The notes under the pieces were generated by a model, which ran no database searches, was not told where the DNA came from, and saw only the letters and a program-made list of their open reading frames with translations. A stretch of DNA of 62,549 nucleotides. Source: Gemmatimonadetes bacterium 13_1_40CM_69_22 (GTDB lineage: Bacteria > Gemmatimonadota > Gemmatimonadetes > Gemmatimonadales > GWC2-71-9). Each line of letters begins with the position of its first letter. The first letter of the stretch is position 1. The stretch lies in NCBI GenBank assembly GCA_001917665.1, contig MNEL01000038.1:18868-81416 (forward strand), given 5' to 3'. The translations under genes were made by a program, and so were the position numbers. Shown one piece after another: positions 44,313-52,580 of this stretch.

Positions 44313-46370
44313 ATGTGCCCACGGGTCCTCCTCCTCGCCGTCCTCCCGGCGCTGCCGCTGGCCGTCTCCGCGGCGCAGACCTGGAACACTCCCGCGGCGG
44401 TCGACCTGGCGCAGCGCGCGATCGCGCGGCGCACGCGGGCCGCCGCCGACACGGCGCTGCGCGACTACAAGGCCCAGGCGCACGGCTTCCTGTTCTTTCT
44501 CGGCCAGTTCGGGGAGGGGCTGGCCGATCCCCCGCGCCTCGTCAAGGCCGACCAGCTGGAGCTGGAAGTGTACTGGAAGGCCCCGGCGAGCAGCAAGCAG
44601 CGCGTCGTCGGCTGGCGCGACCGCGCCGAGCTCCCCACCGACATCAACTACCACCGCGACCATCTCGGCATCGTCCAGAACAATTTCGGCGCCGCGATCC
44701 GCCTCGGGGAGGGGGACGAGGTGCGGGACGTGCCGCACCCGCTCTCGGCCGCCGGTCCCGACCTGTACGACTACGCGCTGGCGGACAGCACCACGATCAC
44801 ATTCCCCCAGCGCGAGGTGCGCGTAGTCGCGCTGCGCGTGCGCCCCAAGAACTTCGACGCGCCGCGCATCGTGGGCACGTTGTACGTGGACGCGGCGACC
44901 GCGGATCTCGTGCGTCTCGCGTTCAACTTCACACCGCGCGCCTACCTCGACGCGCAGCTCGAGGACGTGAGCATCGTGCTCGACAACGCGCTGTGGGAGG
45001 GGCGGTTCTGGCTGCCCTACCGCCAGGAGCTCGAGATCCGGCGGCGGGCCACCTGGCTCGACGTGCCGGCGCGGGGGATCATTCACGCGCGCTGGGACAT
45101 CGAAGGGTACGTCTTCAACCTGGGGCTCGCCGCGAGCTGGTTTCAGGGGGATGAGATCACGTTCCTTCCCAAGGCCGAGCGCGACTCGTTCCCGTGGCCG
45201 GAGCCGCTGACCGAGGCGATTCAGACCGTCGCGGAGCCGGTTCGCCAGAGCGACCTCGAGCGGGTGCGCGCCGAGGTGGAGCAGATCGCCGGCCGGCGCG
45301 CGCTCACCGGCCTCAAAGCGCGCCGCCTCGGCGTGCGCGGCTTGTCCGACCTGGTGCGCGCGAACCGCGTCGAAGGGCTCACGCTGGGTGCGGGGCTGGT
45401 GTGGCGCGGGGGCGGCGAGCGACGCGAGCTGCGCGTCATCGCGAGCTACGGCTTCTCCGACCGGCGCCCCAAGGGCAGTGTTGCGGCCGTCGACCGGGAG
45501 GGCCGGGGCGCGCTCGAAGCGAGCCTGTTCCGCGAAGTGCGCGATGTGGGCGACGAGCGCGTGATCGCGCCCCTGCTCAATTCGTTCGCGTCGCAGGAAT
45601 TCGGCGCGGACTACGGCGACTACTACCTCGCCGACGGCGCCCGGCTGACCTACCGCCACGGCAGCGGCGTGCGCGGGGAGTGGAGCGCCGCGCTCGGGCG
45701 TGAGACGATCCGGTCGCTCGCGGTGACCGCCGAGCCTGCGAACGGCAGCTTTCGCCCGAACCCCGCCTTGGGAGGGGGAGGGGGAGAAACCGGCGTCGAC
45801 CTCGCACAGCTCGCGCTGCGCCGCCGCAGCGAGGGCTTCGCGGTGCGCCGCGATTTGCACTACGAACTCGTCGCGGAAACGGGGCGCGCGGACGGCGGGA
45901 ACACCTACCTGCGCGTCTCCGGCACGGGGCACCTGCTGCTCCCCGCCGGCGCGACCCGGCTGCTGGTCCGCGCCCTGGGCGGCGTGGCGACCCGCGCGCT
46001 CCCGGCGCACCGCAGCTTCGTGCTCGGGGGCAGGGGCACGCTGCTCGGCGACGACTTCCGGCGCTGGGGCGGCGGCCGCATGGCGCTGGCCCACCTCGAG
46101 TGGCGTGTCCCCGTGCCATTCGTCTCGCTGCGGCTCGGTCCCTACACCCGCACGCCGGGGCAGCTCACCGTCGCACCGTACGTGGCCGCGGGGTGGGCCG
46201 ATCGGCCGGTGCCGGGCACGCCGTGGGTGGCGACCCCCGGGACCCGGGTGACGCTCGGCCTCGGGCTCGAGTGGCTCGGCGTGTTCCGGTTCGAGGCGGG
46301 GGTGGGTGCGGAAGGCCGGCGCATCGGCTTCGCGCTCGACGTGACGCGCGATTTCTGGGGCATCCTGTGA
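44313..46370 (+). CDS. Outer membrane beta-barrel protein (surface-antigen/DUF5686-like)
   Basis: 685 residues from ATG 44313, with a signal peptide ending near VSAAQ. The N-terminal half carries periplasmic beta-rich segments (DFAGTLYVD-like RIVGTLYVDAATADLVRL, FWLPYRQELEIRRR). The C-terminal half has the alternating strands, GxRxT-type turns and a final RDFWGIL of Omp85/TamA-like barrels, with FVLGGRGTLLGDDFRRWGG resembling the L6 loop region. It could belong to the DUF5686 or bacterial surface antigen group. The role is unknown; an outer-membrane location is well supported. Confidence 0.8.
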   Translation: MCPRVLLLAVLPALPLAVSAAQTWNTPAAVDLAQRAIARRTRAAADTALRDYKAQAHGFLFFLGQFGEGLADPPRLVKADQLELEVYWKAPASSKQRVVGWRDRAELPTDINYHRDHLGIVQNNFGAAIRLGEGDEVRDVPHPLSAAGPDLYDYALADSTTITFPQREVRVVALRVRPKNFDAPRIVGTLYVDAATADLVRLAFNFTPRAYLDAQLEDVSIVLDNALWEGRFWLPYRQELEIRRRATWLDVPARGIIHARWDIEGYVFNLGLAASWFQGDEITFLPKAERDSFPWPEPLTEAIQTVAEPVRQSDLERVRAEVEQIAGRRALTGLKARRLGVRGLSDLVRANRVEGLTLGAGLVWRGGGERRELRVIASYGFSDRRPKGSVAAVDREGRGALEASLFREVRDVGDERVIAPLLNSFASQEFGADYGDYYLADGARLTYRHGSGVRGEWSAALGRETIRSLAVTAEPANGSFRPNPALGGGGGETGVDLAQLALRRRSEGFAVRRDLHYELVAETGRADGGNTYLRVSGTGHLLLPAGATRLLVRALGGVATRALPAHRSFVLGGRGTLLGDDFRRWGGGRMALAHLEWRVPVPFVSLRLGPYTRTPGQLTVAPYVAAGWADRPVPGTPWVATPGTRVTLGLGLEWLGVFRFEAGVGAEGRRIGFALDVTRDFWGIL

Positions 46371-46423
46371 GTGAAACGGGCTGGACGGCGCCGCGCCGGG
46401 GGCTAGCTTTGACACGTTGACCG

Positions 46424-48685
46424 ATGGCCGACACCAACTTCCCCGACGAATGGCTGGCGCGCTCCCTCGAGGGAGTGCTGAGTCCCGAGCTCCTGGTGGA
46501 GCTCCGGACGAAGGCGCAGCCCGGCCAGACCCTGTGGGAGGCGCTCGTCGCTCAGAAGGTCGTGAACGACGACCAGATCCTCACCGCCCTCTCGACGCGC
46601 TTCCGCCTGAAGCTGGCCGACGTCAAGGACGTGGACCCCGGTATCAAGGAGAAGGTCCCGGAGCAGCTGGCCCGCCGCTATCACGTCCTGCCGCTCCGCA
46701 TCACCGACTCCTTCCTGGAGGTCGCGACCGCCAACCCGTTCGACCTGGATGCGGAGAAGACCCTGGCGTTCGCCACGGCGCGGGAGATCCGCATGCAGCT
46801 GCTCGCGCCGTCGAAAATCAACGAGAAGCTCGACGAGCTGTACCGACCCGAGAAGGCGCTCGACAAGGTGTTCCAGCAGATGGAGGGGTCGACCGACTTG
46901 GTCCAGGTGGTCGAGGACAAGGGCCCCGACGAGATCGCCGTCTCCGAGGAGCAGGCGAGCCAGCGGCCGATCGTGCGGCTCGTGGACCTGATCATCTCGG
47001 AGGCCATTCTCGCCCGCTCGAGCGACATCCACATCGAGCCGGAAGAAGGCGGCGTGGCGGTGCGCTACCGCATCGACGGTGTACTCCGCCAGCAGATGAA
47101 GATCCCGCGCCAGGCCGGGCTGCCGCTCATCTCCCGTATCAAGATCATGTCTTCGCTCGACATCGCCGACCGGCTGCGCCCCCAGGACGGCCGCGCCCGC
47201 GTGGCCGTGAACGGCCAGCCGATCGACCTGCGCGTCTCGACGCTCCCCGCGGCCCTGGGCGAGAAGGTCGTGATCCGCATCCTCGACTCCCGCGCGACCG
47301 TGAAGACGCTCGACTCGCTGGGGTTGAGCCCGGACGAGGTCGAGCGCATCGGGCGGCTGCTGGAAAACCACGAGGGGATTCTCCTGGTCACCGGGCCCAC
47401 GGGGTCGGGGAAGACTACCACGCTCTACTCCTGCATCAACCAGATCAAGAGTGAAGGCGTCAACATCGTGACGGTCGAAGATCCGGTCGAGTACCGGATC
47501 CAGGGGATCGTCCAGGTGCAGGTGCAGGAGAAGGCCGGGCTGACGTTCGCGTCGGCGCTGCGCTCGATCCTGCGTCAGGATCCCAACGTCGTGCTGGTGG
47601 GCGAGATCCGTGACCGCGAGACGGCCCAGATCGCCGTACAGGCGTCGCTCACCGGTCACCTCGTGCTGTCCACGCTGCACACCAACGACGCGGCCAACGC
47701 CGTGACGCGCCTCGTGGACATCGGGGTCGAGGCGTACAAGATCGCGGCGGCGTTGCGCGGCGTGGTGGCGCAGCGGCTGATGCGCAAGCTTTGCCTCACG
47801 TGCAAGGAAGTCTGGATGGAGGCGCCCCCTGATCGGCTGAAGCGGTGGATTCCCAAAGGGACGCCGCTGTACCGCGCGGCGGGCTGCCCCGACTGTGCGA
47901 TGACGGGCTATCGGGGCCGGTTTTCGATCATGGAGGTGCTCACGATCACGCCCGAGGTCGAGCGCCGCATCGCCGGGGGCGAGCCCGCGGAGCAGATCGC
48001 GACCGCGGCGCGACGCGGCGGCATGAAGTCGCTGTGGGACTCGGGGCTGGCCCACGTGCTGCGCGGCGAGTCCACCGTGGACGAGCTGATGCGCGTGGTC
48101 GACGTTCCGCAGGAGGACGAGGTGGAAGCCGCTCCGGCGCCCGCCGGCCGGCGCCCGTCGAGCGGCATGCCGGCGTCGCGCGGCACGCCCGCTCCTCCCC
48201 CCGGCACGTTCGCCGCGCCGCCGGCTGCCTCTCCGGCGGAGCCGCTCGCCGCCCATTTCGACTTGCTGGAGGAGCCGCCGAGGGCTCGAGCGTCGGGGCC
48301 GCACGGTGAGCTCGCGGTAAAGGTGTTGCTGGTGGACGACGAGGACAGCCTCCGGAAGGTGATGCGCGACCTGCTCGAGCGGGACGGCTACAACGTATCG
48401 GAGGCTCGCGACGGCGTACAAGCGCTCGACCAGATCGACCGCGTTGGGCCGGACATCATCGTGCTCGATTTGAACCTGCCCGGGCTCGACGGCTACGGGG
48501 TGCTGTCGCACCTGCGCTCGCGCCCCGCCACCGCCTCCATCCCGGTGATCGTGCTCACCGCCAAAGGGGACGAGGACAACGAGGTGCGAGTGTTCGAGCT
48601 CGGCGCCGACGACTTCCTGACGAAGCCGTTCCGCGCCCGCGCGCTGTCGGCCCGGCTCGAAGCCGTCCTTGGGCGCCGCCGGTAG
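46424..48685 (+). CDS. GspE/PilB-type assembly ATPase fused to a receiver domain
   Basis: 753 residues. The N-terminal GspE/MshE-N domain spans about 5-150. The ATPase core has GPTGSGKTTT (about 324-333), Asp box RSILRQDPNVVLVGEIRD, HLVLSTLHTNDA and a four-cysteine zinc site (CLTC...CPDC). A proline-rich linker (about 570-625) leads to a complete receiver domain (about 629-750: LLVDDEDS, D near 681 in IIVLDLNLPGLDG, LTAK, TKPF). The fusion would let phosphorylation control pilus or type II secretion assembly. No other pilus gene is adjacent. A TAGCTTTG box lies at 46404-46411. Confidence 0.93.
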   Translation: MADTNFPDEWLARSLEGVLSPELLVELRTKAQPGQTLWEALVAQKVVNDDQILTALSTRFRLKLADVKDVDPGIKEKVPEQLARRYHVLPLRITDSFLEVATANPFDLDAEKTLAFATAREIRMQLLAPSKINEKLDELYRPEKALDKVFQQMEGSTDLVQVVEDKGPDEIAVSEEQASQRPIVRLVDLIISEAILARSSDIHIEPEEGGVAVRYRIDGVLRQQMKIPRQAGLPLISRIKIMSSLDIADRLRPQDGRARVAVNGQPIDLRVSTLPAALGEKVVIRILDSRATVKTLDSLGLSPDEVERIGRLLENHEGILLVTGPTGSGKTTTLYSCINQIKSEGVNIVTVEDPVEYRIQGIVQVQVQEKAGLTFASALRSILRQDPNVVLVGEIRDRETAQIAVQASLTGHLVLSTLHTNDAANAVTRLVDIGVEAYKIAAALRGVVAQRLMRKLCLTCKEVWMEAPPDRLKRWIPKGTPLYRAAGCPDCAMTGYRGRFSIMEVLTITPEVERRIAGGEPAEQIATAARRGGMKSLWDSGLAHVLRGESTVDELMRVVDVPQEDEVEAAPAPAGRRPSSGMPASRGTPAPPPGTFAAPPAASPAEPLAAHFDLLEEPPRARASGPHGELAVKVLLVDDEDSLRKVMRDLLERDGYNVSEARDGVQALDQIDRVGPDIIVLDLNLPGLDGYGVLSHLRSRPATASIPVIVLTAKGDEDNEVRVFELGADDFLTKPFRARALSARLEAVLGRRR

Positions 48686-48725
48686 TCGCCGCCCCGCGAC
48701 GACCCGGTTCGCCCTGTTTGCTTCC

Positions 48726-49748
48726 ATGAAGCCGACCGCCGCGCCATCGGCCGACGCCGCCCTCGCGTTGATCAAGCCGGAGGTTCGCGCCCAGATCGCC
48801 TACACGCTCGAGGCGCCCCCCGCGCCCCGAAAGCTCAACCAAAACGAGAGCCCGTTCGACGCGCCCGAGGTGGTGAAGGAGGCCGTGATCCGCGCGGCGT
48901 GGGGCGAGCCGTGGAACCGCTACCCGCCGTTCACCCCCAGGGAGCTGGTCGAGCGGCTCGCCGCCCGCCACCGGTGGCTCGCCAGCGGCGTGCTGGTCGG
49001 CAACGGCTCGAATGAGCTGATCCAGGCGACGCTCGCCGTGACGGTGGGCGCGGGGACGCCGGTGGTCACGCCTGCCCCGACGTTCAGCCTGTACCGCCTG
49101 CTCGTCGCGGTGTACGGCGGCCGGCATGTGCCAGTGTCGCTCACCCCGGATTTCCAGTTCGACGTAGACGCGCTGGTGCGGGCGGCGCGCGACACGCGGG
49201 CGCCGCTCGTCGTCGTCAACTCGCCGAACAACCCGACCGGGACGCCGTTCCCCGACGGCGCGGTGGCGCGGCTGCTCGCCGAGACCGGCGCGCTGATCGT
49301 GATGGACGAGGCGTACCAGGACTTCGGCGGCCCGACCGCCGTGCCGCTCCTCACAGACCACGCGCGCTTGGTGGTGCTGCGCACGTTCAGCAAGGCGATG
49401 TCCCTCGCCGGGCTGCGCTTCGGGTACGCGCTGGCGCACCCGGCCGTAGCGGCGGAGATCGCCAAGGCCCGGCTGCCGTACAACGTGAATCGGGTGACGC
49501 TCGCCGCTGCGCACGCGGCGCTCGACGCCGCCGACCTCCTGGCCGAGCGCACGCGGGCGGTGCGGCGCAGCCGGGAGCTGCTCGAGCGCCGGCTCTCGGG
49601 CATCCCGGGTCTCCGCGCCTTTCCCTCGGCTGCCAACTTCGTGCTCATCCGCTGCGTGGCGCGGCCGGCGGCGGAGGTGTTCCACCGGCTGGTCGAGGAG
49701 TACGGGATTCTCGTGCGCGACGCAGCGTTGAGCGCGCTGCTCGCATGA
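48726..49748 (+). CDS. hisC: Histidinol-phosphate aminotransferase, C-terminally shortened
   Basis: 340 residues. It has LNQNESPF, GNGSNELIQ, NSPNNPTG, MDEAYQDF and the PLP lysine in TFSKAMSLAGLRFGY. It ends NFVLIRC...EYGILVRDAALSALLA. Normal HisC continues after VRD with a segment containing LRxTVGTxEEN, whose arginine binds the substrate carboxylate. That stretch of about 20-25 residues is absent, with no frame that restores it, because hisB starts at once in an ATGA overlap. Either the gene was trimmed and is impaired, or the enzyme has adapted. Another HisC-like gene elsewhere could compensate. Confidence 0.88.
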   Translation: MKPTAAPSADAALALIKPEVRAQIAYTLEAPPAPRKLNQNESPFDAPEVVKEAVIRAAWGEPWNRYPPFTPRELVERLAARHRWLASGVLVGNGSNELIQATLAVTVGAGTPVVTPAPTFSLYRLLVAVYGGRHVPVSLTPDFQFDVDALVRAARDTRAPLVVVNSPNNPTGTPFPDGAVARLLAETGALIVMDEAYQDFGGPTAVPLLTDHARLVVLRTFSKAMSLAGLRFGYALAHPAVAAEIAKARLPYNVNRVTLAAAHAALDAADLLAERTRAVRRSRELLERRLSGIPGLRAFPSAANFVLIRCVARPAAEVFHRLVEEYGILVRDAALSALLA

Positions 49749-50335
49749 GCCGCAGCGCGGACGTGAAACGCAAGACGAAGGAGACCGACGTTCGCGTGCG
49801 TCTCGCGCTCGACGGCTCGGGCCGGGCCGAAGTCGCGACCGGGATCGGCTTCTTCGATCACATGCTCGAAGCGCTGGCGCGGCACGCGCTGTACGATATC
49901 GAGGTCCGCGCCACGGGCGATCTGCACGTCGACCAGCATCACACGGTGGAGGACGTGGGCATCGTGCTCGGCCAGGCGCTGTCGCAGGCGCTGGGGGAGC
50001 GGCGCGGCATCCGGCGCTACGGGGATGCCACGGTTCCGCTCGACGACGCGCTGGCCCGCGTGGTCGTCGACGTGAGCGGGCGGCCCTACCTCGCCTACCA
50101 CGCCGAACCGCCGACGTGGCAGAAGCTCGGCGACTACGACGTCGCCCTCACGCCCGAGTTCTTCCGCGCGCTCGCGACCCACGGCGGGCTCACCCTGCAC
50201 GTCGATCTGCTGCGGGGCCAGAACGCGCATCACGTCGTGGAGGCTGTGTTCAAGGCCGCGGCGCGCGCGCTCGGCCAGGCGACGAGCCTCGACCCCCGCG
50301 TGCCGGACGTGCCCTCCACGAAGGGAGCGCTGTAG
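49745..50335 (+). CDS. hisB: Imidazoleglycerol-phosphate dehydratase
   Basis: 196 residues, the monofunctional type. Manganese-binding His motifs are FFDHMLEALARHA, DQHHTVEDVGI and NAHHVVEAVFKA. It removes water from imidazole glycerol phosphate in histidine synthesis. It overlaps hisC by 4 bp and abuts hisH without a gap. Confidence 0.95.
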   Translation: MSRSADVKRKTKETDVRVRLALDGSGRAEVATGIGFFDHMLEALARHALYDIEVRATGDLHVDQHHTVEDVGIVLGQALSQALGERRGIRRYGDATVPLDDALARVVVDVSGRPYLAYHAEPPTWQKLGDYDVALTPEFFRALATHGGLTLHVDLLRGQNAHHVVEAVFKAAARALGQATSLDPRVPDVPSTKGAL

Positions 50336-50959
50336 GTGATCGCCGTGGCCGACTACGGCGCGTCGAACACCCAGAGCGTGCTGCGGGCGCTGCGCGCCGC
50401 GGGCGGGGAGGCGCCCACGCTCACCGACGACGCCGACACCCTGCGCCACGCCGAGCGCGTGGTGCTGCCGGGCGTCGGCAACTTCGGAGCCGCGAGACGG
50501 CGCCTCGACGAGACCGGTCTGGGCGAGGCGGTCACGGAGGTGGCGCGCGCCGGCCGCCCCGTGCTCGGCATCTGCCTCGGGTTGCAGCTCTTCCTCGCGG
50601 AGAGTGAGGAGGCGCCCGGGGTCCCGGGACTGGGGTTGCTCCCGGGGCGCGTGGCGCGGTTCCAGACCCAGCTCCCGGTGCCCCACGTCGGCTGGGCGCG
50701 TGTGCGGCTCACGGCACGCGGTAAAGCCCACGCGGCGCTGGCGTCGGCGTTCGGCGGCGACGAGGCGTTCTTCTACCACGTCCACAGCTACCATCCCGTC
50801 GACGTGGACGCAGCGCGCGCTCTCGCCGAGGCCGAGTATGGCGCGGCGTTTCCCACGATCGTCGGAGCGGAGAACGTGCTGGGCGTGCAATTTCATCCCG
50901 AAAAGTCGCAGGCGGCGGGGCTGGCGCTGCTGCGCGCGTTCGCGTGCTGGACCCCGTGA
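50336..50959 (+). CDS. hisH: Imidazole glycerol phosphate synthase, glutaminase subunit
   Basis: 207 residues from GTG directly after the hisB stop. The triad nucleophile is C80 in LGICLGLQLF, and the His/Glu pair is in FHPEKSQ. It supplies ammonia to HisF, encoded one gene further on. The start of the next frame overlaps its 3' end. Confidence 0.95.
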   Translation: MIAVADYGASNTQSVLRALRAAGGEAPTLTDDADTLRHAERVVLPGVGNFGAARRRLDETGLGEAVTEVARAGRPVLGICLGLQLFLAESEEAPGVPGLGLLPGRVARFQTQLPVPHVGWARVRLTARGKAHAALASAFGGDEAFFYHVHSYHPVDVDAARALAEAEYGAAFPTIVGAENVLGVQFHPEKSQAAGLALLRAFACWTP

Positions 50960-51421
50960 CCGAGGCGCGCGTCTCGTTCGTCGACGTCTACGTGCTGCGA
51001 CGGACGCCTCGCCCCGGCCCCCCCGCCCCCCCCCCCCCCCCCGCCCCGCCCCGCGGCCGGCTCGTGGGAAACGGTGCACGGCACGGTCGAGCCCGGCGAG
51101 ACGCCGGTCGCGGCGGCGCTGCGCGAGCTGCGGGAGGAGACCGGCTACGAGCCGGTGCGGCTGTACAACGCCAGCCGGGTGGAAGCGTTCTACCGTCACC
51201 AAGTCGACCAAGTGGCGCTCGGTCCCGTCTTCGCGGCGTTCGTGGATCCCGCGGCCGTCCCACGGGTGTCGGCGGAGCACGACCGGGCCGAGTGGCTCGC
51301 GCCGCCCGCGGCCGCCGCGCGGCTCGCCTGGCCCCGGGAGCGCAGAGCACTGGATGACATTTTGTCAATCCTGGGGGGTGGGGACGCGGGCTTGCTGGAT
51401 GACGTGCTGCGCGTATGCTAG
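50956..51421 (+). pseudogene. Nudix hydrolase interrupted at a poly-C tract
   Basis: The N-terminus VTEARVSFVDVYVLRR (from GTG 50956) and the body GSWETVHGTVEPGETP are in different frames. The break falls in a C-rich run at about 51013-51053; removing one C there would join them. The Nudix box is intact: G-x5-E-x7-REUxEExGU from GTVEPGE through LREETGY. Even after repair, the residues between would be mostly prolines and lack the usual strand before the box. Phase variation, decay or an assembly error in the homopolymer are all possible. It lies between hisH and hisF, where hisA often sits. Confidence 0.75.
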
Positions 51422-52173
51422 CGCGGCGGCTCATCCCCTGCCTGGACGTGGCCGGGGGGCGGGTTGTGAAGGGGGTGCACTTCCGGGGGCTGCGGGACGC
51501 GGGTGACCCGGCCGAGCAGGCCGCGCGCTACGACGCCGAGGGGGCGGATGAGATCGTCTTCCTCGACATCGCGGCGAGCCACGAGGAGCGCGGGACCCTC
51601 ATCGATTTGGTGAGCCGCGTCGCTGACAGGCTGTTCGTTCCGTTTACTGTTGGAGGCGGGATCCGCAGCGTGGCGGACGCGCGGCAGGTGCTCCGCTCGG
51701 GGGCGGACAAGGTGGCCGTCAACACCGCCGCGGTGCGCGATCCCGCGCTCGTGACCCGTCTCGCCGACGAGTTCGGGCGGCAGTGCGTGATCGCCGCGGT
51801 CGACGCGAAAGGCCGGGGAGGGGGGTGGGGGTGGGAAGTCATGGTTCGGGGGGGGCGCGAGCGCACCGGACTCGAAGTCGTGGAGTGGGTGGTGCGACTG
51901 CAAGACCTCGGAGCGGGGGAGATCCTGCTGACTTCGATGGATACCGACGGCACCCAGCACGGCTACGACCTTCCCCTCACCCGGGCCGTCGCGGAAGCGG
52001 TGCGGATTCCCGTGATCGCCTCCGGCGGGGCGGGGACGCTCGAGCATCTCGCCGCGGCGCTCGACGCCGGCGCACACGGCGTGCTCGCGGCGACGCTGTT
52101 CCACTATCGCGGCACTACGGTCCCCGAAGCCCGCGCCTATCTGGCGAGCCGCGGCTACCCCGTCCGGCCGTGA
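51415..52173 (+). CDS. hisF: Imidazole glycerol phosphate synthase, cyclase subunit
   Basis: 252 residues. It begins [16 protein letters not shown] with the catalytic aspartate, and has VGGGIRS, the second aspartate in [15 protein letters not shown] and VIASGGAG of the TIM barrel. With HisH it forms imidazole glycerol phosphate and AICAR. The start overlaps the Nudix stop and the stop overlaps the next gene as GTGA. Confidence 0.96.
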   Translation: MLARRLIPCLDVAGGRVVKGVHFRGLRDAGDPAEQAARYDAEGADEIVFLDIAASHEERGTLIDLVSRVADRLFVPFTVGGGIRSVADARQVLRSGADKVAVNTAAVRDPALVTRLADEFGRQCVIAAVDAKGRGGGWGWEVMVRGGRERTGLEVVEWVVRLQDLGAGEILLTSMDTDGTQHGYDLPLTRAVAEAVRIPVIASGGAGTLEHLAAALDAGAHGVLAATLFHYRGTTVPEARAYLASRGYPVRP

Positions 52174-52559
52174 ACCCCTTCTATCACCGCATCTACCGCG
52201 TCGTGCGCCACATCCCCAAGGGTCGTGTGGCGACCTACGGCGTAGTGGCGCGCCTCGCCGGGCGCCCGGGCGCGGCGCGCACCGTCGGGTGGGCGCTCTC
52301 CGCACTCCCCGAGGAGAGCGACGTGCCGTGGTGGCGGGTGCTCAACGCGGCGGGTCGCATCTCACTCTCGGGCGCGGATCACGGCTCGGTGGTACAGCGC
52401 GCGTTACTGCTGCGGGAAGGGGTGAAATTCGCGGCCGGTGGCGCGGTGAACCTGGCCGTGTTCGGTTGGCCCGCCGAGGCCTACGATAGCGTGGCGGCCG
52501 CCAATCCTCGCGCCGCTTCGTCTCGTCATGCGCGTCGATCAAAGGGCTTGCGGACGTAA
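52170..52559 (+). CDS. Alkyltransferase-like protein (MGMT fold without catalytic Cys)
   Basis: 129 residues. It starts GTG in a GTGA overlap with hisF. The winged-helix DNA-binding half of O6-alkylguanine transferase is clear ([24 protein letters not shown], arginine finger). The PCHR active site is replaced by [11 protein letters not shown], so alkyl transfer is impossible. Such ATL proteins flag O6-alkylguanine lesions for nucleotide excision repair. The C-terminal tail is longer and Ser/Arg-rich. Confidence 0.88.
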   Translation: MNPFYHRIYRVVRHIPKGRVATYGVVARLAGRPGAARTVGWALSALPEESDVPWWRVLNAAGRISLSGADHGSVVQRALLLREGVKFAAGGAVNLAVFGWPAEAYDSVAAANPRAASSRHARRSKGLRT

Positions 52560-52580
52560 CCCAGACCCACGGGTCAGGTC

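Noticed and set aside
48920-51280. 786-residue minus-strand frame opposite hisC-hisB-hisH
   Set aside because: Antisense to three canonical his genes; no recognisable protein features.
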